The notes: a model not told the origin generated them from the sequence alone. A DNA stretch of 64,000 nt from Geobacter sp. OR-1 (GCF_000813145.1 NZ_BAZF01000007.1:164489-228488); one strand, 5' to 3'. Shown: positions 8,448 to 17,928, counted from the first letter of the stretch. Program-made: numbers and translations.

Positions 8448-10521
8448 CGATGCTCACCACTCCAAAAGATTGAATTTTAATATGGGGCGGAATCTCGTTA
8501 TGGGAAAGCACGGCAAGGTTCGGAACGAACCGCTCCGTCAAGAACTTTACATGCCGCCGGATGTTTGGTGAAGCAATGAGCACCGGCGCCGTACCCGACT
8601 GTTCGAATTTTTCCATAAGATTACGGATGCTGTTAATTATCCTCTGGGCCATTCCGGGCTCGATTGCCAGATAACTCCCCTGCTCGGTGACCTGCACCGA
8701 TTCCCCGATAATCTCTTCCACAGTCCGGTCCAGCGTAATCAGGAAAAGCACGTCGTCTTCCCGCTTGTACTGCTCAACAATGTACCGTCCCAGCCCCTGC
8801 CTGACGAACTCGGTCAGGATGTCCGGGTCCTTGGTCACCGAGGCATAATCGGCCAGGGTCTCCAGGATTGTCCTGAGATCCCTCACCGAAACGCTCTCCT
8901 TGAGAAGGTTCTTCATTACCCGCAGTACCGTGCCCAGGTTGAGCAGGTTGGGAACAAGCTCTTCGACCACCTTCGGAAAGCTGCCGGCAAGATTGTCGAG
9001 GAGCTGCTGCAGCTCCTGGCGGCCGACCAGTTCGCTGGAATGCTTCTTGATGATTTCGCTGATATGGGTTGCAATGATAGTGGTATTGTCCACGACCGTG
9101 TAACCCTGCTGCTGGGCGCGCTCCCGCTCGGAGCCCTTGATCCATACCGATGGCAGGCCGAATACCGGTTCGGTGGTCCGGATACCCTCCACCCCACCGG
9201 TAGACCCGCCGGTATCCATGGCCAGGAACTGTCCGGCAAGCTCGCCGCCACCCACCTTTGCCCCTCTGATCAGGATCGCGTATTCATTGGGTCTCAGCTG
9301 CAGGTTGTCGTGGATATGTATCGGAGGAACCACAAATCCCATCTTCTGGGCAAATTGTTTGCGTATGGAGCGAATCCTTTCGAGAAGCTCACCCTCCTGG
9401 GCCGCGTCAACCAGCGGGACCAGGCTGTAACCGACTTCCAGCTCCAGCATGTCGAGAGGCCTGATGGCGCCGCTCTGCTCCACGACCTCCTCGGGAGTAC
9501 GGATATCCGCCAGCTCGGTCTCAGCAACCACCTCTTCCTTGCTACTCGCAAGCTTGGCTGCCAGGTAGGCAATACCGGACAGAAGTAAAAACGCAAAATG
9601 CGGGAGCCCCGGAACCAGCGCCAGCCCGAACATGACCCCGGACGTTATATAAAACGCCTTGGGGTAAAGCATCAGCTGGCCGGTCATTTCATGGCCGAAG
9701 TTTTTCTCGTCGGCCGAGCGGGTCACGATCATGGCGGCCGCAGTCGAGATGACCAGAGCCGGTATCTGGGCAACCAACCCTTCACCGATGGTGAGCAGGG
9801 TATAGTTCGAGAGCGCATCGCTAAGCGCCATCCCCTGCTGCCAGACACCGATGATGAAACCACCGATTATGTTAACCAGTATAATGAGAACGCCGGCAAC
9901 GGCATCCCCTCTGACAAACTTGCTGGCGCCGTCCATGGAACCGTAGAAATCGGCCTCTCGTCCCAGCTTGACCCGGCGGGCTTTTGCATCCTGCTCGTTG
10001 ATCAGTCCGCTGCCGAGGTCCGCGTCAATAGCCATCTGCTTTCCCGGCATGGCGTCGAGGGTAAAACGGGCCGCAACTTCGGCAACCCTGCCGGCGCCCT
10101 TGGTAATGACGACAAAGTTGATGATGACGAGTATCAGGAAGATTACGGCGCCGACCACATAGTTGCCGCCGACGACGAACTGGCCGAAAGCCTTGATGAC
10201 GGCGCCTGCCGACTCGGCCCCCTCGCTGCCGTGAAGCAGGATAAGGCGTGTTGATGCGATATTGAGAGAAAGGCGGAAAAGTGTCGTAATAAGCAGCAGG
10301 GACGGGAAGACCGAAAAATCGAGCGGTTGCTGGATATAGAGCGAAACCAGGAGTATGGCGAGCGCTGCAGTGATATTAGCGGCCAGGAAAATATCAAGCA
10401 TGAATGGCGGCAGGGGGATAATCATAAGCGCCAAAACACCTATGACCGCCAGAGCCAGATAGACGTCTGAGTTGGATTTTAGCGCCGAAAGCTCAACAGC
10501 GGGTGCAGACGTTTGGGCCAT
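8437..10521 (-). CDS. flhA: FlhA, flagellar type III export gate protein
   Basis: Integral membrane core of the flagellar export gate, whose cytoplasmic ring binds chaperone-substrate complexes. The protein has about eight membrane segments in the first ~330 residues, the FHIPEP-family signature ending TKGAGRVAEVAARFTLDAMPGKQMAIDAD, and the soluble C-terminal domain with RDLRTILETLADYA. In-frame starts exist upstream (TTG at 10575, ATG at 10536), but the TTG lies within the sigma-54 promoter at 10571-10586, so the true start must be downstream; ATG at 10521 (MAQTSAPAVE, 694 residues) fits the family best although no strong ribosome site is seen. First gene of its operon. Confidence 0.95.
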   Translation of the reverse strand: MAQTSAPAVELSALKSNSDVYLALAVIGVLALMIIPLPPFMLDIFLAANITAALAILLVSLYIQQPLDFSVFPSLLLITTLFRLSLNIASTRLILLHGSEGAESAGAVIKAFGQFVVGGNYVVGAVIFLILVIINFVVITKGAGRVAEVAARFTLDAMPGKQMAIDADLGSGLINEQDAKARRVKLGREADFYGSMDGASKFVRGDAVAGVLIILVNIIGGFIIGVWQQGMALSDALSNYTLLTIGEGLVAQIPALVISTAAAMIVTRSADEKNFGHEMTGQLMLYPKAFYITSGVMFGLALVPGLPHFAFLLLSGIAYLAAKLASSKEEVVAETELADIRTPEEVVEQSGAIRPLDMLELEVGYSLVPLVDAAQEGELLERIRSIRKQFAQKMGFVVPPIHIHDNLQLRPNEYAILIRGAKVGGGELAGQFLAMDTGGSTGGVEGIRTTEPVFGLPSVWIKGSERERAQQQGYTVVDNTTIIATHISEIIKKHSSELVGRQELQQLLDNLAGSFPKVVEELVPNLLNLGTVLRVMKNLLKESVSVRDLRTILETLADYASVTKDPDILTEFVRQGLGRYIVEQYKREDDVLFLITLDRTVEEIIGESVQVTEQGSYLAIEPGMAQRIINSIRNLMEKFEQSGTAPVLIASPNIRRHVKFLTERFVPNLAVLSHNEIPPHIKIQSFGVVSIDAS

Positions 10522-10570
10522 TGAAAAAAATCCCATAATACTAAAGATATAGAGATGCAGACTGACTAGG

Positions 10571-10586
10571 TGCAACCGGTGTGCCA
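10571..10586 (-). promoter_or_regulatory. sigma-54 promoter of flhA operon
   Basis: On the minus strand the sequence TGGCACACCGGTTGCA matches the sigma-54 consensus TGGCACG-N4-TTGCA with GG and GC elements exactly 10 nt apart. The expected start point is about 12 nt downstream (near 10559), leaving a leader of roughly 40 nt before the flhA ATG at 10521. It therefore marks the beginning of the flhA-flhF-flhG-fliA-flg unit. Confidence 0.85.
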
Positions 10587-10739
10587 GCGACTTCCGACTC
10601 TTTGCATCAAAGTTTTTTCTGCCATGAGGGCAATAGGAGCGACGTTCTAGGGATAATGCTCAGATCTTTGTGCCTGCTGTCCGGCACAGGTAGTGAGAGT
10701 GGCGACGGCATTTTGAATGAGGCGGGGTCAATGTTTTGA

Positions 10740-10879
10740 CTACCGATATCCCACCTCAGGATGCTTAGAAATGGTCAGGTCGTCGCACCCGCAGAAAGCT
10801 CCGCGGAGGCGTAGCAGCGCTACGCCGCACAAGGAAGCGAGCGAGGACGGCGGCGAGATGGCTGTTTATGAGCAGCCTG
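10740..10879. repeat. Dispersed intergenic repeat, copy A, between flhB and flhA
   Basis: This stretch codes for nothing recognisable. At its centre is a short inverted repeat GGCGTAGC-agc-GCTACGCC (10808-10826), flanked by low-complexity GAAGCGAGCGAGG. Read on the minus strand it starts CATCTCGCCG and resembles the element at 20862-20970, which starts CATCTGCTGCG: both have the order CATCT, GCTCG, GCTT, TGCG-CGTA, palindromic core, TACGCCTC, then GAGCTT. I infer a genome repeat family. The rest of the 358-nt flhB-flhA gap (10587-10739) shows no gene; only the sigma-54 promoter is recognised. Confidence 0.5.
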
Positions 10880-11944
10880 CTAGATCTTTCCTTTTATGCT
10901 GTAGACGTAAGCCAGAACTTCGGCAACCGCTGCGTAAAGGGCTTCCGGGATCTCCTCGCCTTCCTTGACCTGGGCGTACAGTTCCCGGGCGAGAAAGCGG
11001 TTTTCAACGAGCATCACCCTGTTTTCCCTGGCAATCTCCTTGATCCTCAGGGCCAGGTAATCCACCCCTTTAGCCAGAACTACCGGTGCCGACATCTCGC
11101 TCCGGTCATACTTGAGAGCGACTGCGTAATGGGTCGGGTTGGTAACGACGACATCGGCTTTCGGGATCGTACTGCGCAGCCTCTGCCGGTACATGGCCAT
11201 TCTCTGCTGGCGGATCTTTGCCTTGATATGCGGGTCGCCTTCAGTATTTTTGTGCTCGTCCTTCACCTCCTGCTTCGTCATTCTCAGGTTTTCAATATGC
11301 CGCCACTTGACGAACAGGAGATCGAGAATACCGAGGATCAGCATGATCCCGGAGATATGCAGCACCAGCTTGAGCGAGAGCCGCCCGACAAACTCCATGA
11401 TCCCAGGGATGTCCTTTTCCACGAGATATGAGATGGCATCCACCTCGTCCCTCAGGATCTTGAAGCCGACATACCCGGCGATGAAGATCTTTACCAGGGA
11501 TTTTGCCCCCTCGAATGCCCCATCCTTGTTAAAGATCCTCTCTATCCCTTTCAACGGGTTCAGCTTGTCGAGGTTGAACTCAAGCTTGTCGAGCGTGAAG
11601 ACTACACCACCCTGACCATAGTTTACCGCCACGCCGACCAAGACCATGATGATGAAAAATGGGAGCATCGACAGGAGAGCACCACCCGACATCTTGATCA
11701 GGAGCGCCTGGATTCCGGCCTGAGTGACCTGATATGTGCCCATTTCGCCGAGCACGTCCGCGGTTAGCCCCTTCAGGGTTCCGAGCATCAACCCGCTGGT
11801 GAGATAAAGGGTGATAATTGCCGTCAGGAGGGTCAGCGACGATGCCAGTTCCCGGCTGCGGGGGATGTTCCCCTTTTCCCTGGCTTCGGCAAGCCGCTTA
11901 CTGGTAGGTTCTTCGGTTTTGGAATGTTTGTCCTGATCCGACAT
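10880..11944 (-). CDS. flhB: FlhB, flagellar export switch protein
   Basis: Membrane export-gate protein that switches specificity from rod/hook to filament substrates. The 354-residue product begins with the conserved SDQDKHSKTEEPTSKRLAEAREKGNIPRS, has four membrane segments, and carries the autocleavage motif NPTH in VVVTNPTHYAVALKYD (about residue 270), followed by the FlhB-C domain. It follows fliR by 9 nt and is the last gene of the fliL-to-flhB unit. A 358-nt gap with a dispersed repeat separates it from flhA. All key elements are intact. Confidence 0.97.
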   Translation of the reverse strand: MSDQDKHSKTEEPTSKRLAEAREKGNIPRSRELASSLTLLTAIITLYLTSGLMLGTLKGLTADVLGEMGTYQVTQAGIQALLIKMSGGALLSMLPFFIIMVLVGVAVNYGQGGVVFTLDKLEFNLDKLNPLKGIERIFNKDGAFEGAKSLVKIFIAGYVGFKILRDEVDAISYLVEKDIPGIMEFVGRLSLKLVLHISGIMLILGILDLLFVKWRHIENLRMTKQEVKDEHKNTEGDPHIKAKIRQQRMAMYRQRLRSTIPKADVVVTNPTHYAVALKYDRSEMSAPVVLAKGVDYLALRIKEIARENRVMLVENRFLARELYAQVKEGEEIPEALYAAVAEVLAYVYSIKGKI

Positions 11945-11953
11945 GCGCGCCGC

Positions 11954-12740
11954 CTAACCGAGAACCTTGAAAAGCACCTTTATTTGCCGGGTGAGCTGGC
12001 CGAAGGCCCCTTCCAGCGTATGCATGAAAACCAGGAGAGAACTGCCGAGAATAAGGAATCCGACCCCGATATTAAGGGGCATGCTTATTATGAAGACGTT
12101 CATCTGCGGGAAGATCCGGGCCATGATCCCCAGGACCACGGTGGCCGCCATCAGCGCCACCATGACCGGTGCGGCAAGCTTTATCGCCAGCACGAACATC
12201 CCTGTGACAATGCCGGTTACAAACTGCAGGACCGGCCCGTCCATGTGCCACCCTCCCAGCGGAAGCAGCTGGTAGCTCTCCACGATCGACCGGATGAAAA
12301 AACTGGTGCACTCCGAGCGCCATGAACAGCAGGGTGGCAAGCAGGGTCTGAAAGACCGAGATAATGGAGATCTGCCCGCCCATGGTCGGGTCGAAGAGGT
12401 TGACCATGGAAAATCCGATCTGGATGCCGAGAAGCTGACCGCAGAACTCGACTGCAGCGAAGATTGCCTGGGAGAGGAGCCCGAGGGTGATCCCGATCAG
12501 CGTTTCCCGCACCACGAGGATGAAAAGGGAAACGGAGTCGGTCGGCAGTTCCGGCAGGTTGGTCCTTATGACCGGGAACAACACCAAGGTCATGACAAAA
12601 GAGAGCCCGGCCTTGACCCGCATCGGCACCGCTTTGCCGCCAAACATCGGCGTGGCGGCAAATATGCCGGCAACCCGCCCCATCACCAGTGTGAAAAAGG
12701 AGAACTCTCCCAGGGTTGCAAAGGGACCCGGTGACAGCAC
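11954..12740 (-). pseudogene. fliR: FliR, flagellar export apparatus protein, frameshifted
   Basis: Membrane component of the export gate (FliPQR complex). The N-terminal frame (from ATG at 12740) covers FTLVMGRVAGIFAATPMFGGKAVPMRVKAGL through TLLFMALGVHQFF, and then runs out of frame; the C-terminal part (FIRSIVESYQLLPLGG to the stop at 11954) is in another frame. The break falls in a run of six identical bases at 12297-12302. Removing one base joins the frames as VHQFFIRSIVES and gives a 261-residue protein of normal length. Either a sequencing error or a real lesion that should abolish flagellar export. It lies between fliQ and flhB. Confidence 0.9.
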
Positions 12741-12742
12741 GA

Positions 12743-13012
12743 TCAGTGTCTCATGGTGGCGATCAGGGAATAGATCTCTCTGGTAAAATCGGAAAGGTAA
12801 CTCATCATCCAGGGGAAGAATATGATCATCGCGATCATGACGGCTACGATCTTCGGGACAAAGGTGAGGGTGACTTCATTGATGGAGGTCACCGCTTGAA
12901 ATATGCTTATTATGAGGCCTACCACCAGGCTGAAGATCAGCAGCGGGGCTGAAAGCAGCAGGGTCGTCTCAAAGGCCCGTCTGGCGAGCTGAACTACAAG
13001 TTCCGGCGTCAT
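12743..13012 (-). CDS. fliQ: FliQ, flagellar export apparatus protein
   Basis: Small membrane protein of the FliPQR export pore. The 89-residue product has two transmembrane helices separated by a short loop, with the family start MTPELVVQLARRAFETTLLLSAPLLI and the conserved central SIFQAVTSINEVTLTFVPKI. Length is exactly typical. It follows fliP by 11 nt and is 2 nt before fliR, which fits the usual fliP-fliQ-fliR order. Start is ATG at 13012 with a GAG-rich ribosome site. Confidence 0.97.
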   Translation of the reverse strand: MTPELVVQLARRAFETTLLLSAPLLIFSLVVGLIISIFQAVTSINEVTLTFVPKIVAVMIAMIIFFPWMMSYLSDFTREIYSLIATMRH

Positions 13013-13023
13013 TACTTTTTCTC

Positions 13024-13776
13024 CTATCCGAAACTCTTTACTAGAGAACCGACGACAAGGCTCCAGCCATCGACAAGCACGAACAGCAGGATCTTGAACG
13101 GCAGCGAAATCATGACCGGCGGCAGCATCATCATACCCATGGACATGAGCACCGATGCCACGACCATGTCAACGACAAGAAAAGGGATGTAGATCAGAAA
13201 TCCGATCTGGAAAGCGGTCCTTAGTTCGGAAATCATAAAAGCCGGGATGAGCGTCAGGGTCGGGATATCGTCGGCATTCTTCGGCCTGGGCATCTTTGAG
13301 ATATTGACAAAAAGGGCAATATCCTTCTCCCTTGCCTGGGAGAGCATGAACTTTCTGACCGGCGCCACGGCCCGTTTCAGCGCCTCCTCCTGGGAAATGG
13401 TCTGGGCCTTGTATGGCTGCAGCGCATCACGATTTATCTGCTGCCAGACCGGCGACATGACAAAAAAGGTCAGAAACAGGGCGAGGCCGATGATGATTTG
13501 GTTGGATGGCGCCTGCTGGGTGCCCAGGGCGTTGCGCAGAAAGGAAAGCACCACGACAATCCGGGTAAATGATGTTGTCATGATGAGGATTCCCGGAGCG
13601 AGCGACAGAACCGTCATCAGGAAGAATATCTGCAGTACGACGGCTACGTCTCCGGGCTTGGTTGCCTTTCCCACCCCGACGCTGACCGTGGGCAGTGCCA
13701 GAGGTTCTGGGGCGCACAATGCAGAACCGGCAACTCCCAGGCACAGCAATAAAATTACCAGTAACCGCAACTTCAC
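13024..13776 (-). CDS. fliP: FliP, flagellar export apparatus protein
   Basis: Core membrane component of the flagellar type III export pore. The 250-residue product has a cleavable signal peptide (typical for FliP), four transmembrane helices and the conserved blocks [26 protein letters not shown] and [45 protein letters not shown]. It overlaps fliO by 4 nt (ATGA at 13773-13776), implying translational coupling. Length and motifs are all normal for the family. Confidence 0.98.
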   Translation of the reverse strand: MKLRLLVILLLCLGVAGSALCAPEPLALPTVSVGVGKATKPGDVAVVLQIFFLMTVLSLAPGILIMTTSFTRIVVVLSFLRNALGTQQAPSNQIIIGLALFLTFFVMSPVWQQINRDALQPYKAQTISQEEALKRAVAPVRKFMLSQAREKDIALFVNISKMPRPKNADDIPTLTLIPAFMISELRTAFQIGFLIYIPFLVVDMVVASVLMSMGMMMLPPVMISLPFKILLFVLVDGWSLVVGSLVKSFG

Positions 13777-14261
13777 GATCTGCTACCACCGGCCGTCCGC
13801 ATGGGCGCTTCAGCTGTGTTTTTTCTCGGGCGTCTCGCCATCAGGTCGATGATCTTGTTCTGGAGATTCTCCGGAACCAGCTTGCCCAGCATCGGCGAAT
13901 CGATGACCTCGATCTCTTCAAGCATATCTACCTGCTTTATGAACTGCAACCCGTCACCGGAGCTGGAGAGCAGGAGGTATTCCCCCCCGACCTCCACCAG
14001 GACGAGAGATTTTTTCGGCGCCAGAAAACGGGTCTCTATGACTCGTATGTATTTTTGCTGGTTGCCGGTCGCCAATCCCGCCCGCAACCAGCGATTGCTG
14101 ACATAATAAAACAGCAGTATCAAACCCACCACCACTGCAAGCGCGGCTATTGTCTGCAACATGCTCCAGAGCAGGGATGGCCCCTCCAGCGGAGATTGCC
14201 CCTGGGCCAGCGCCTCGCCTGCGAAAACAGGCATGATGGGAGCAATGGAGATCAACCTCAC
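13773..14261 (-). CDS. fliO: FliO, flagellar export assembly protein
   Basis: Small membrane protein that helps FliP assemble. The 162-residue product has one strong transmembrane helix ([26 protein letters not shown], about residues 30-55) followed by a cytoplasmic domain with [30 protein letters not shown], which is the FliO signature. The C-terminal end is basic. It overlaps fliN by 4 nt and fliP by 4 nt, so the three genes are translated together. The family is poorly conserved, but the domain pattern and position agree. Confidence 0.92.
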   Translation of the reverse strand: MRLISIAPIMPVFAGEALAQGQSPLEGPSLLWSMLQTIAALAVVVGLILLFYYVSNRWLRAGLATGNQQKYIRVIETRFLAPKKSLVLVEVGGEYLLLSSSGDGLQFIKQVDMLEEIEVIDSPMLGKLVPENLQNKIIDLMARRPRKNTAEAPMRTAGGSRS

Positions 14262-14566
14262 AGCACCTTCTCCACCCTCTCATTGGGGCTGACTATGTCA
14301 ACAAGCCGGATCCCGAACTTCTCGTTTATAACCACAGCCTCGCCGCGCGCAACCAGTTTGGAGTTGACAAACACATCCAAAGGTTCGCCGGCGAGTTTGC
14401 CGAGCTCTACCACCGATCCCTGGTTGAGCTCAAGCACGTCCTTGACCAGCAGCTTTGTCCTCCCCAGCTCAACGGTCAACTGCAGCGGTATGTCGAGGAT
14501 AAAATCCAGACTCTTTTTTTCCTGGACCGCGCTTTTCAGTTCTTCGTTTTCCACGTTATCCGGCAC
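14258..14566 (-). CDS. fliN: FliN, flagellar motor switch protein (short form)
   Basis: Component of the C ring of the flagellar motor switch. The 102-residue product consists of a short N-terminal region and one SpoA domain (FILDIPLQLTVELGRTKLLVKDVLELNQGSVVELGKLAGEPLDVFVNSKLVARGEAVVINEKFGIRLVDIV), the hallmark of FliN. It lacks the extra CheC-like domain of FliY, a role that might be taken by the CheX and CheC-like proteins encoded at 30.4-32 kb. It lies 1 nt after fliM. Confidence 0.97.
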   Translation of the reverse strand: MPDNVENEELKSAVQEKKSLDFILDIPLQLTVELGRTKLLVKDVLELNQGSVVELGKLAGEPLDVFVNSKLVARGEAVVINEKFGIRLVDIVSPNERVEKVL

Positions 14567-14567
14567 G

Positions 14568-15548
14568 CTATCCCCCTCTTGGTTTCAAGTTGGTAACCTG
14601 TACGGCCTTGTTGCCGCCGCGAACACCGGGCATGCCCAGGAATTTCGGAATCCCGCCGATGCTGACCTGCACTTCGCTTCCGTATCGGGAATCGTCCATC
14701 ATCACTGTATCGCCCGATTTCATCCCCAGCAGATCCGAGAGTGTGATGCTGGCGGTCCCCATCTGTACCGAGACTTCGAGAGGAGCCTGCATCAGCTCCT
14801 GCGACAGACGAGTTGACCAGTGCGGGTCAGCAGCCATCATGGTGAACTGGGCGCCGGCCTTGAGCTTTTCACGGATCGGGTCAATCGTCATGTACGGAAC
14901 GGCAAAGATCAGGTTCCCGACAGTTTCTTCGATCTGGACCTGCAGATTCATGGTTATGACCATGTATTCCGGTGGCACAATGCTAACCATGCGCGGGTTG
15001 GACTCGATCTTGATCAGGCTCATACTGGTGGTATGGAGCGGCGCCCAGGCCTTTTCCATCTCCGCGAGCATATCCTTTATGATTTTTTCGACGAGGCGCA
15101 ACTCAATGGAGGTGAACGTCCGGTTGTTTTCCGGGATCTTGGGCGTTCCGGTGCCGCCGAGGATGGCGTCAACCACTGCAAAGACCATGGTGGCATCAAA
15201 GGCGATTATGGCAGCCCCCTTCAGGGGCTCAATCTTGTATATCGCCATGCAGACCGGCGACGGCAGGGTCTGCATGAAATCGTCGAATTTGAATGCCCTG
15301 GCGCCACCCTTTTTGATTTCGATCTGTTTCCGCAATCTGTTGGACAGGTTTGCCCGGTAATAACGGATAAAGTTATCGTATATGATGTCCAGGTTCGGAA
15401 TGAACCCTTTGGAAGAGTCAGAACTGAAGAGGTTATAGTTGCTTACCCCGCCGCTCTCCTTTGCCAGCTCCTTTTCAGGGTCGATCTTCCCTTCGAAGAC
15501 CGCCGAAAGTAGGGCTTCAATCTCTTCCTTGGTGAGGATATTCTCCAT
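14568..15548 (-). CDS. fliM: FliM, flagellar motor switch protein
   Basis: C-ring protein that binds phospho-CheY and sets the direction of rotation. The 326-residue product begins with the CheY-binding motif ILTKEEIEALLSAV (like LSQxEIDALL), then the CheC-like middle domain, with the GGxG motif in ILGGTGTP and the C-terminal SpoA domain (VSVQMGTASITLSDLLGMKSGDTVMMD). Length is the family norm. It follows fliL by 15 nt. A CheY gene that could feed it lies at 31967-32329. Confidence 0.98.
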   Translation of the reverse strand: MENILTKEEIEALLSAVFEGKIDPEKELAKESGGVSNYNLFSSDSSKGFIPNLDIIYDNFIRYYRANLSNRLRKQIEIKKGGARAFKFDDFMQTLPSPVCMAIYKIEPLKGAAIIAFDATMVFAVVDAILGGTGTPKIPENNRTFTSIELRLVEKIIKDMLAEMEKAWAPLHTTSMSLIKIESNPRMVSIVPPEYMVITMNLQVQIEETVGNLIFAVPYMTIDPIREKLKAGAQFTMMAADPHWSTRLSQELMQAPLEVSVQMGTASITLSDLLGMKSGDTVMMDDSRYGSEVQVSIGGIPKFLGMPGVRGGNKAVQVTNLKPRGG

Positions 15549-15563
15549 AGGTCAGCTCTTATC

Positions 15564-16085
15564 CTACTGAACCACGAAATCCGTGAAGTATACTTTGGTG
15601 ACTTTTCCGGGTGGCAGGATCTTGTTCACTGCTGTCAATATTTCTTCACGAAGTTGGTTCTTGCCCTGCAGATCCTGAATCTCCTGCAGCGTCTTGGTGG
15701 TCAAAAGCACCAGGATTGCATCCCGAAGCGGCGCCTGCCTTGCTTCGACTTCTGCCTTGACTTCAGGGGTTGCCATCTCGAATTCCACCTTGACCTTGAG
15801 GTAGCGCACCTCCTGGCCATCATAGATGTTCACGATAAACGGCTCCAGGGGGAACACCGTTCCGCCCCCTCCCTTGCCGGCCTCGGCGCCGCCTCCGTGG
15901 CCGCCGGCACTCTTGGCCTCGGCCTTTTTGTCGGCGCCGCCCTCTTTTTTACTCCCGCCCATTGTCAACATGAGCACCACAACAATAACTACAACTGCCG
16001 CAACCGCAGCACCGATAATAATGAATAGCTTCTTTTTACCGCCAGGAGCCTTCTCTTCCTTTGCCTGTTCGTCCTTGGCTGCCAT
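15564..16085 (-). CDS. fliL: FliL, basal-body-associated protein
   Basis: Inner-membrane protein around the stators that supports motor torque. The 173-residue product has a cytoplasmic Lys-rich start (EQAKEEKAPGGKKK), one transmembrane helix (LFIIIGAAVAAVVVIVVVLML, residues ~20-40), a low-complexity Gly/Lys/Ala linker (GGSKKEGGADKKAEAKSAGG), and a periplasmic stomatin-like domain (VFPLEPFIVNIYDGQEVRYLKVKVEFE). The linker is unusually glycine-rich. The ATG at 16085 has GAGGGAGGGCC upstream. It is the first gene after the sigma-54 promoter at 16136-16151. Confidence 0.95.
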   Translation of the reverse strand: MAAKDEQAKEEKAPGGKKKLFIIIGAAVAAVVVIVVVLMLTMGGSKKEGGADKKAEAKSAGGHGGGAEAGKGGGGTVFPLEPFIVNIYDGQEVRYLKVKVEFEMATPEVKAEVEARQAPLRDAILVLLTTKTLQEIQDLQGKNQLREEILTAVNKILPPGKVTKVYFTDFVVQ

Positions 16086-16135
16086 TTACGGCCCTCCCTC
16101 TCGACATTGCAAGTTTCTTCACATCCGTTCCCCAT

Positions 16136-16151
16136 TGCAACTGGGGTGCCA
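16136..16151 (-). promoter_or_regulatory. sigma-54 promoter of fliL operon
   Basis: On the minus strand TGGCACCCCAGTTGCA has the full -24/-12 arrangement (TGGCAC, 5 nt, TTGCA; GG and GC 10 nt apart). The start point would be near 16124, about 39 nt upstream of the fliL ATG at 16085. It begins the fliLMNOPQR-flhB unit, directly downstream of the flgE stem-loop. Confidence 0.87.
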
Positions 16152-16306
16152 GAGAGAATTTAATTCCGCAAGTCAGATAATTGGCCGAAGAATTTGGCCG
16201 CGACGCTGTAACTCCCTGCACAGCAACGGATTGAGCCGGGGGGACAAAAAAGGGGTGAGAAATAATTCCCAGGAATTTTGAATGGACTTAGTCAGTAATT
16301 TGACAC

Positions 16307-16345
16307 CAGAGACCCGGCAGGCCATTAAAACCTGCCAGGTCTCTG
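16307..16345 (-). terminator. Long stem-loop after flgE
   Basis: CAGAGACC and GGTCTCTG pair across GGCAGG and CCTGCC with one mismatch, giving a ~15-bp stem around a 9-nt loop, just downstream of the flgE stop. On the minus strand the stem is not followed by a clear T run, so it may be a weak terminator or an mRNA-end stabiliser rather than a classical Rho-independent site. It separates the flgB-flgE unit from the sigma-54 promoter of fliL. Confidence 0.6.
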
Positions 16346-16356
16346 ACATGAGTTGA

Positions 16357-17928
16357 CTACCGCTTAAGGTTTAGAAGTTCCTGCGTCATTTCATCGGCAG
16401 TGGTAATGGTCTTCGAGTTTGCGGAAAATGCCCGCTGGGCCTGGATCAGCTTCACGAACTGGGCCGCCATGTCGACGTTGCTCTGCTCCAGGGAGTTGGA
16501 AAGGATTTTTCCCACTCCCGGAGTGCTGGCATCGGATATCAAAGCCTGTCCGGACGCCAGCGTCTCCTCGAAAAGTGTGCTGCCGACCTTGGAAAGACCG
16601 TTGGTGGAAGCAAAACGGGCCAGAGCCACTTGGGCCAGTTTTTGCGACTGACCGTTGGAGTAAACACCGATCACATAGCCTTTTTCATCCACCTGGACCT
16701 TAGACAGACTCCCCTGGTAGTAACCGTCCTGGTTCTGGGAATTTACGATCGAGGCGCTGGCGAACTGCGTCGAAGCATTCACGCCGAAATCGAACAGGAG
16801 TGGCTGGGGAGCGGTCACACCGGAAAAGGTGATGTTCTGGGCTGCGGTAGCTGCAGGGGTCTGAGCGGTCAGAATTCCCGCGGTATTAAAAGTCATTGTT
16901 CCGTCAACCCAGGCCGGTGTTCCGTCTTGGACATTGGCATGCCAGTCCCAGGAGTTTACCCCGGTCTTGCGGTAGTAAGTCGTTACCGAGTGCGGGTTCC
17001 CCTGGGAGTCGTAAACAGTCATGCTGTTGGAAAAGTTCGATGTCCCGACCGGGTCTGTTGTTGAAAACGCAGTGGTAGCGGCATTTGCCGTTGCCACAGT
17101 GGCAACGCCGGCAGCGGCCTCGGTTACGCCGGTCAGGTCGATGGTGAGCGCCTGGGCATTGCCGTTTATGGTGGCGCTCGTAGCAATGGTGGTGGCCGGT
17201 ATCGTGAACGCGCCGGTAGCAGAGGCTGTGGCCGGCGTTGCTCCCGCAATATCAGCCGACCAACTCCAGGCGTTTGCGGCTGTCTGCGTGAATGTAAGCG
17301 TTACTGCCCTGCTGGTGCCGCTATTATCCACCATGGTGGTGTTGACCGTATTCGTCCCTGTGGTCGAATTAAGGTTGCCGCCAATGGTCAGTGTATTGGC
17401 AATCCCCCCCGGGATCGTCTGGGTCGAGTCCAGATTCACGCGCGTAGTCAGGGTAGTCGTCATTTTCGGCGGCAGGGTGGAAAAGTTGGTCAGGTCTATC
17501 GCACCGAGAGATCCGTTGTTCAGCCCTGTTGTCTGATTGATCCCATACCCCTGAAGCTGCAGGCCATCGGGATTGACCAGGATCTTGTTTTTGTCGAAAT
17601 TGAATGCGCCGGCGCGGGTGTAACGTTGAGCCTCGCCGGGGTTCTTCACTATGAAAAAGGATTCGCCCTGAATCGCCAGGTCGGTGACGTTTTCCGTGTT
17701 CTCAAATGAGCCCTGGCTGAAGTTATTCTGGACCGCCTGGATCTGGACCCCGCGGCCAATCTGCGAGTTGTTGCCGATGCTTGAGGAGAGGACGTCCGAG
17801 AAGAGCATCCGGCCGTTCTTGAAGCCGATGGTATTGACGTTGGAGATGTTGTTGCCGAGAACGGATATGGCCTCGCCGTTGGCATTGAGACCGCTGATAC
17901 CGGTATACATTGCGGATGTAATACTCAT
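16357..17928 (-). CDS. flgE: FlgE, flagellar hook protein
   Basis: Structural subunit of the flagellar hook. The 523-residue product starts MSITSAMYTGISGLNANGEAI with VLGNNISNVNTIGFKNGR and ends NVDMAAQFVKLIQAQRAFSANSKTITTADEM, both diagnostic for hook proteins. The middle (residues ~180-350) is an expanded Thr/Ala/Asn-rich region with repeating AATATVAT-like sequence, the variable exposed D2-type domain. An in-frame upstream ATG (18003) is rejected because AAAAGGAGGCAATA immediately precedes the ATG at 17928. Last gene of the flgB unit. Confidence 0.96.
   Translation of the reverse strand: MSITSAMYTGISGLNANGEAISVLGNNISNVNTIGFKNGRMLFSDVLSSSIGNNSQIGRGVQIQAVQNNFSQGSFENTENVTDLAIQGESFFIVKNPGEAQRYTRAGAFNFDKNKILVNPDGLQLQGYGINQTTGLNNGSLGAIDLTNFSTLPPKMTTTLTTRVNLDSTQTIPGGIANTLTIGGNLNSTTGTNTVNTTMVDNSGTSRAVTLTFTQTAANAWSWSADIAGATPATASATGAFTIPATTIATSATINGNAQALTIDLTGVTEAAAGVATVATANAATTAFSTTDPVGTSNFSNSMTVYDSQGNPHSVTTYYRKTGVNSWDWHANVQDGTPAWVDGTMTFNTAGILTAQTPAATAAQNITFSGVTAPQPLLFDFGVNASTQFASASIVNSQNQDGYYQGSLSKVQVDEKGYVIGVYSNGQSQKLAQVALARFASTNGLSKVGSTLFEETLASGQALISDASTPGVGKILSNSLEQSNVDMAAQFVKLIQAQRAFSANSKTITTADEMTQELLNLKR

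Noticed and set aside
12297..12302. Programmed frameshift in fliR
   Set aside because: No slippery heptamer with a following structure is evident and two unrelated genes show the same single-base excess, so an error or lesion is a simpler explanation.
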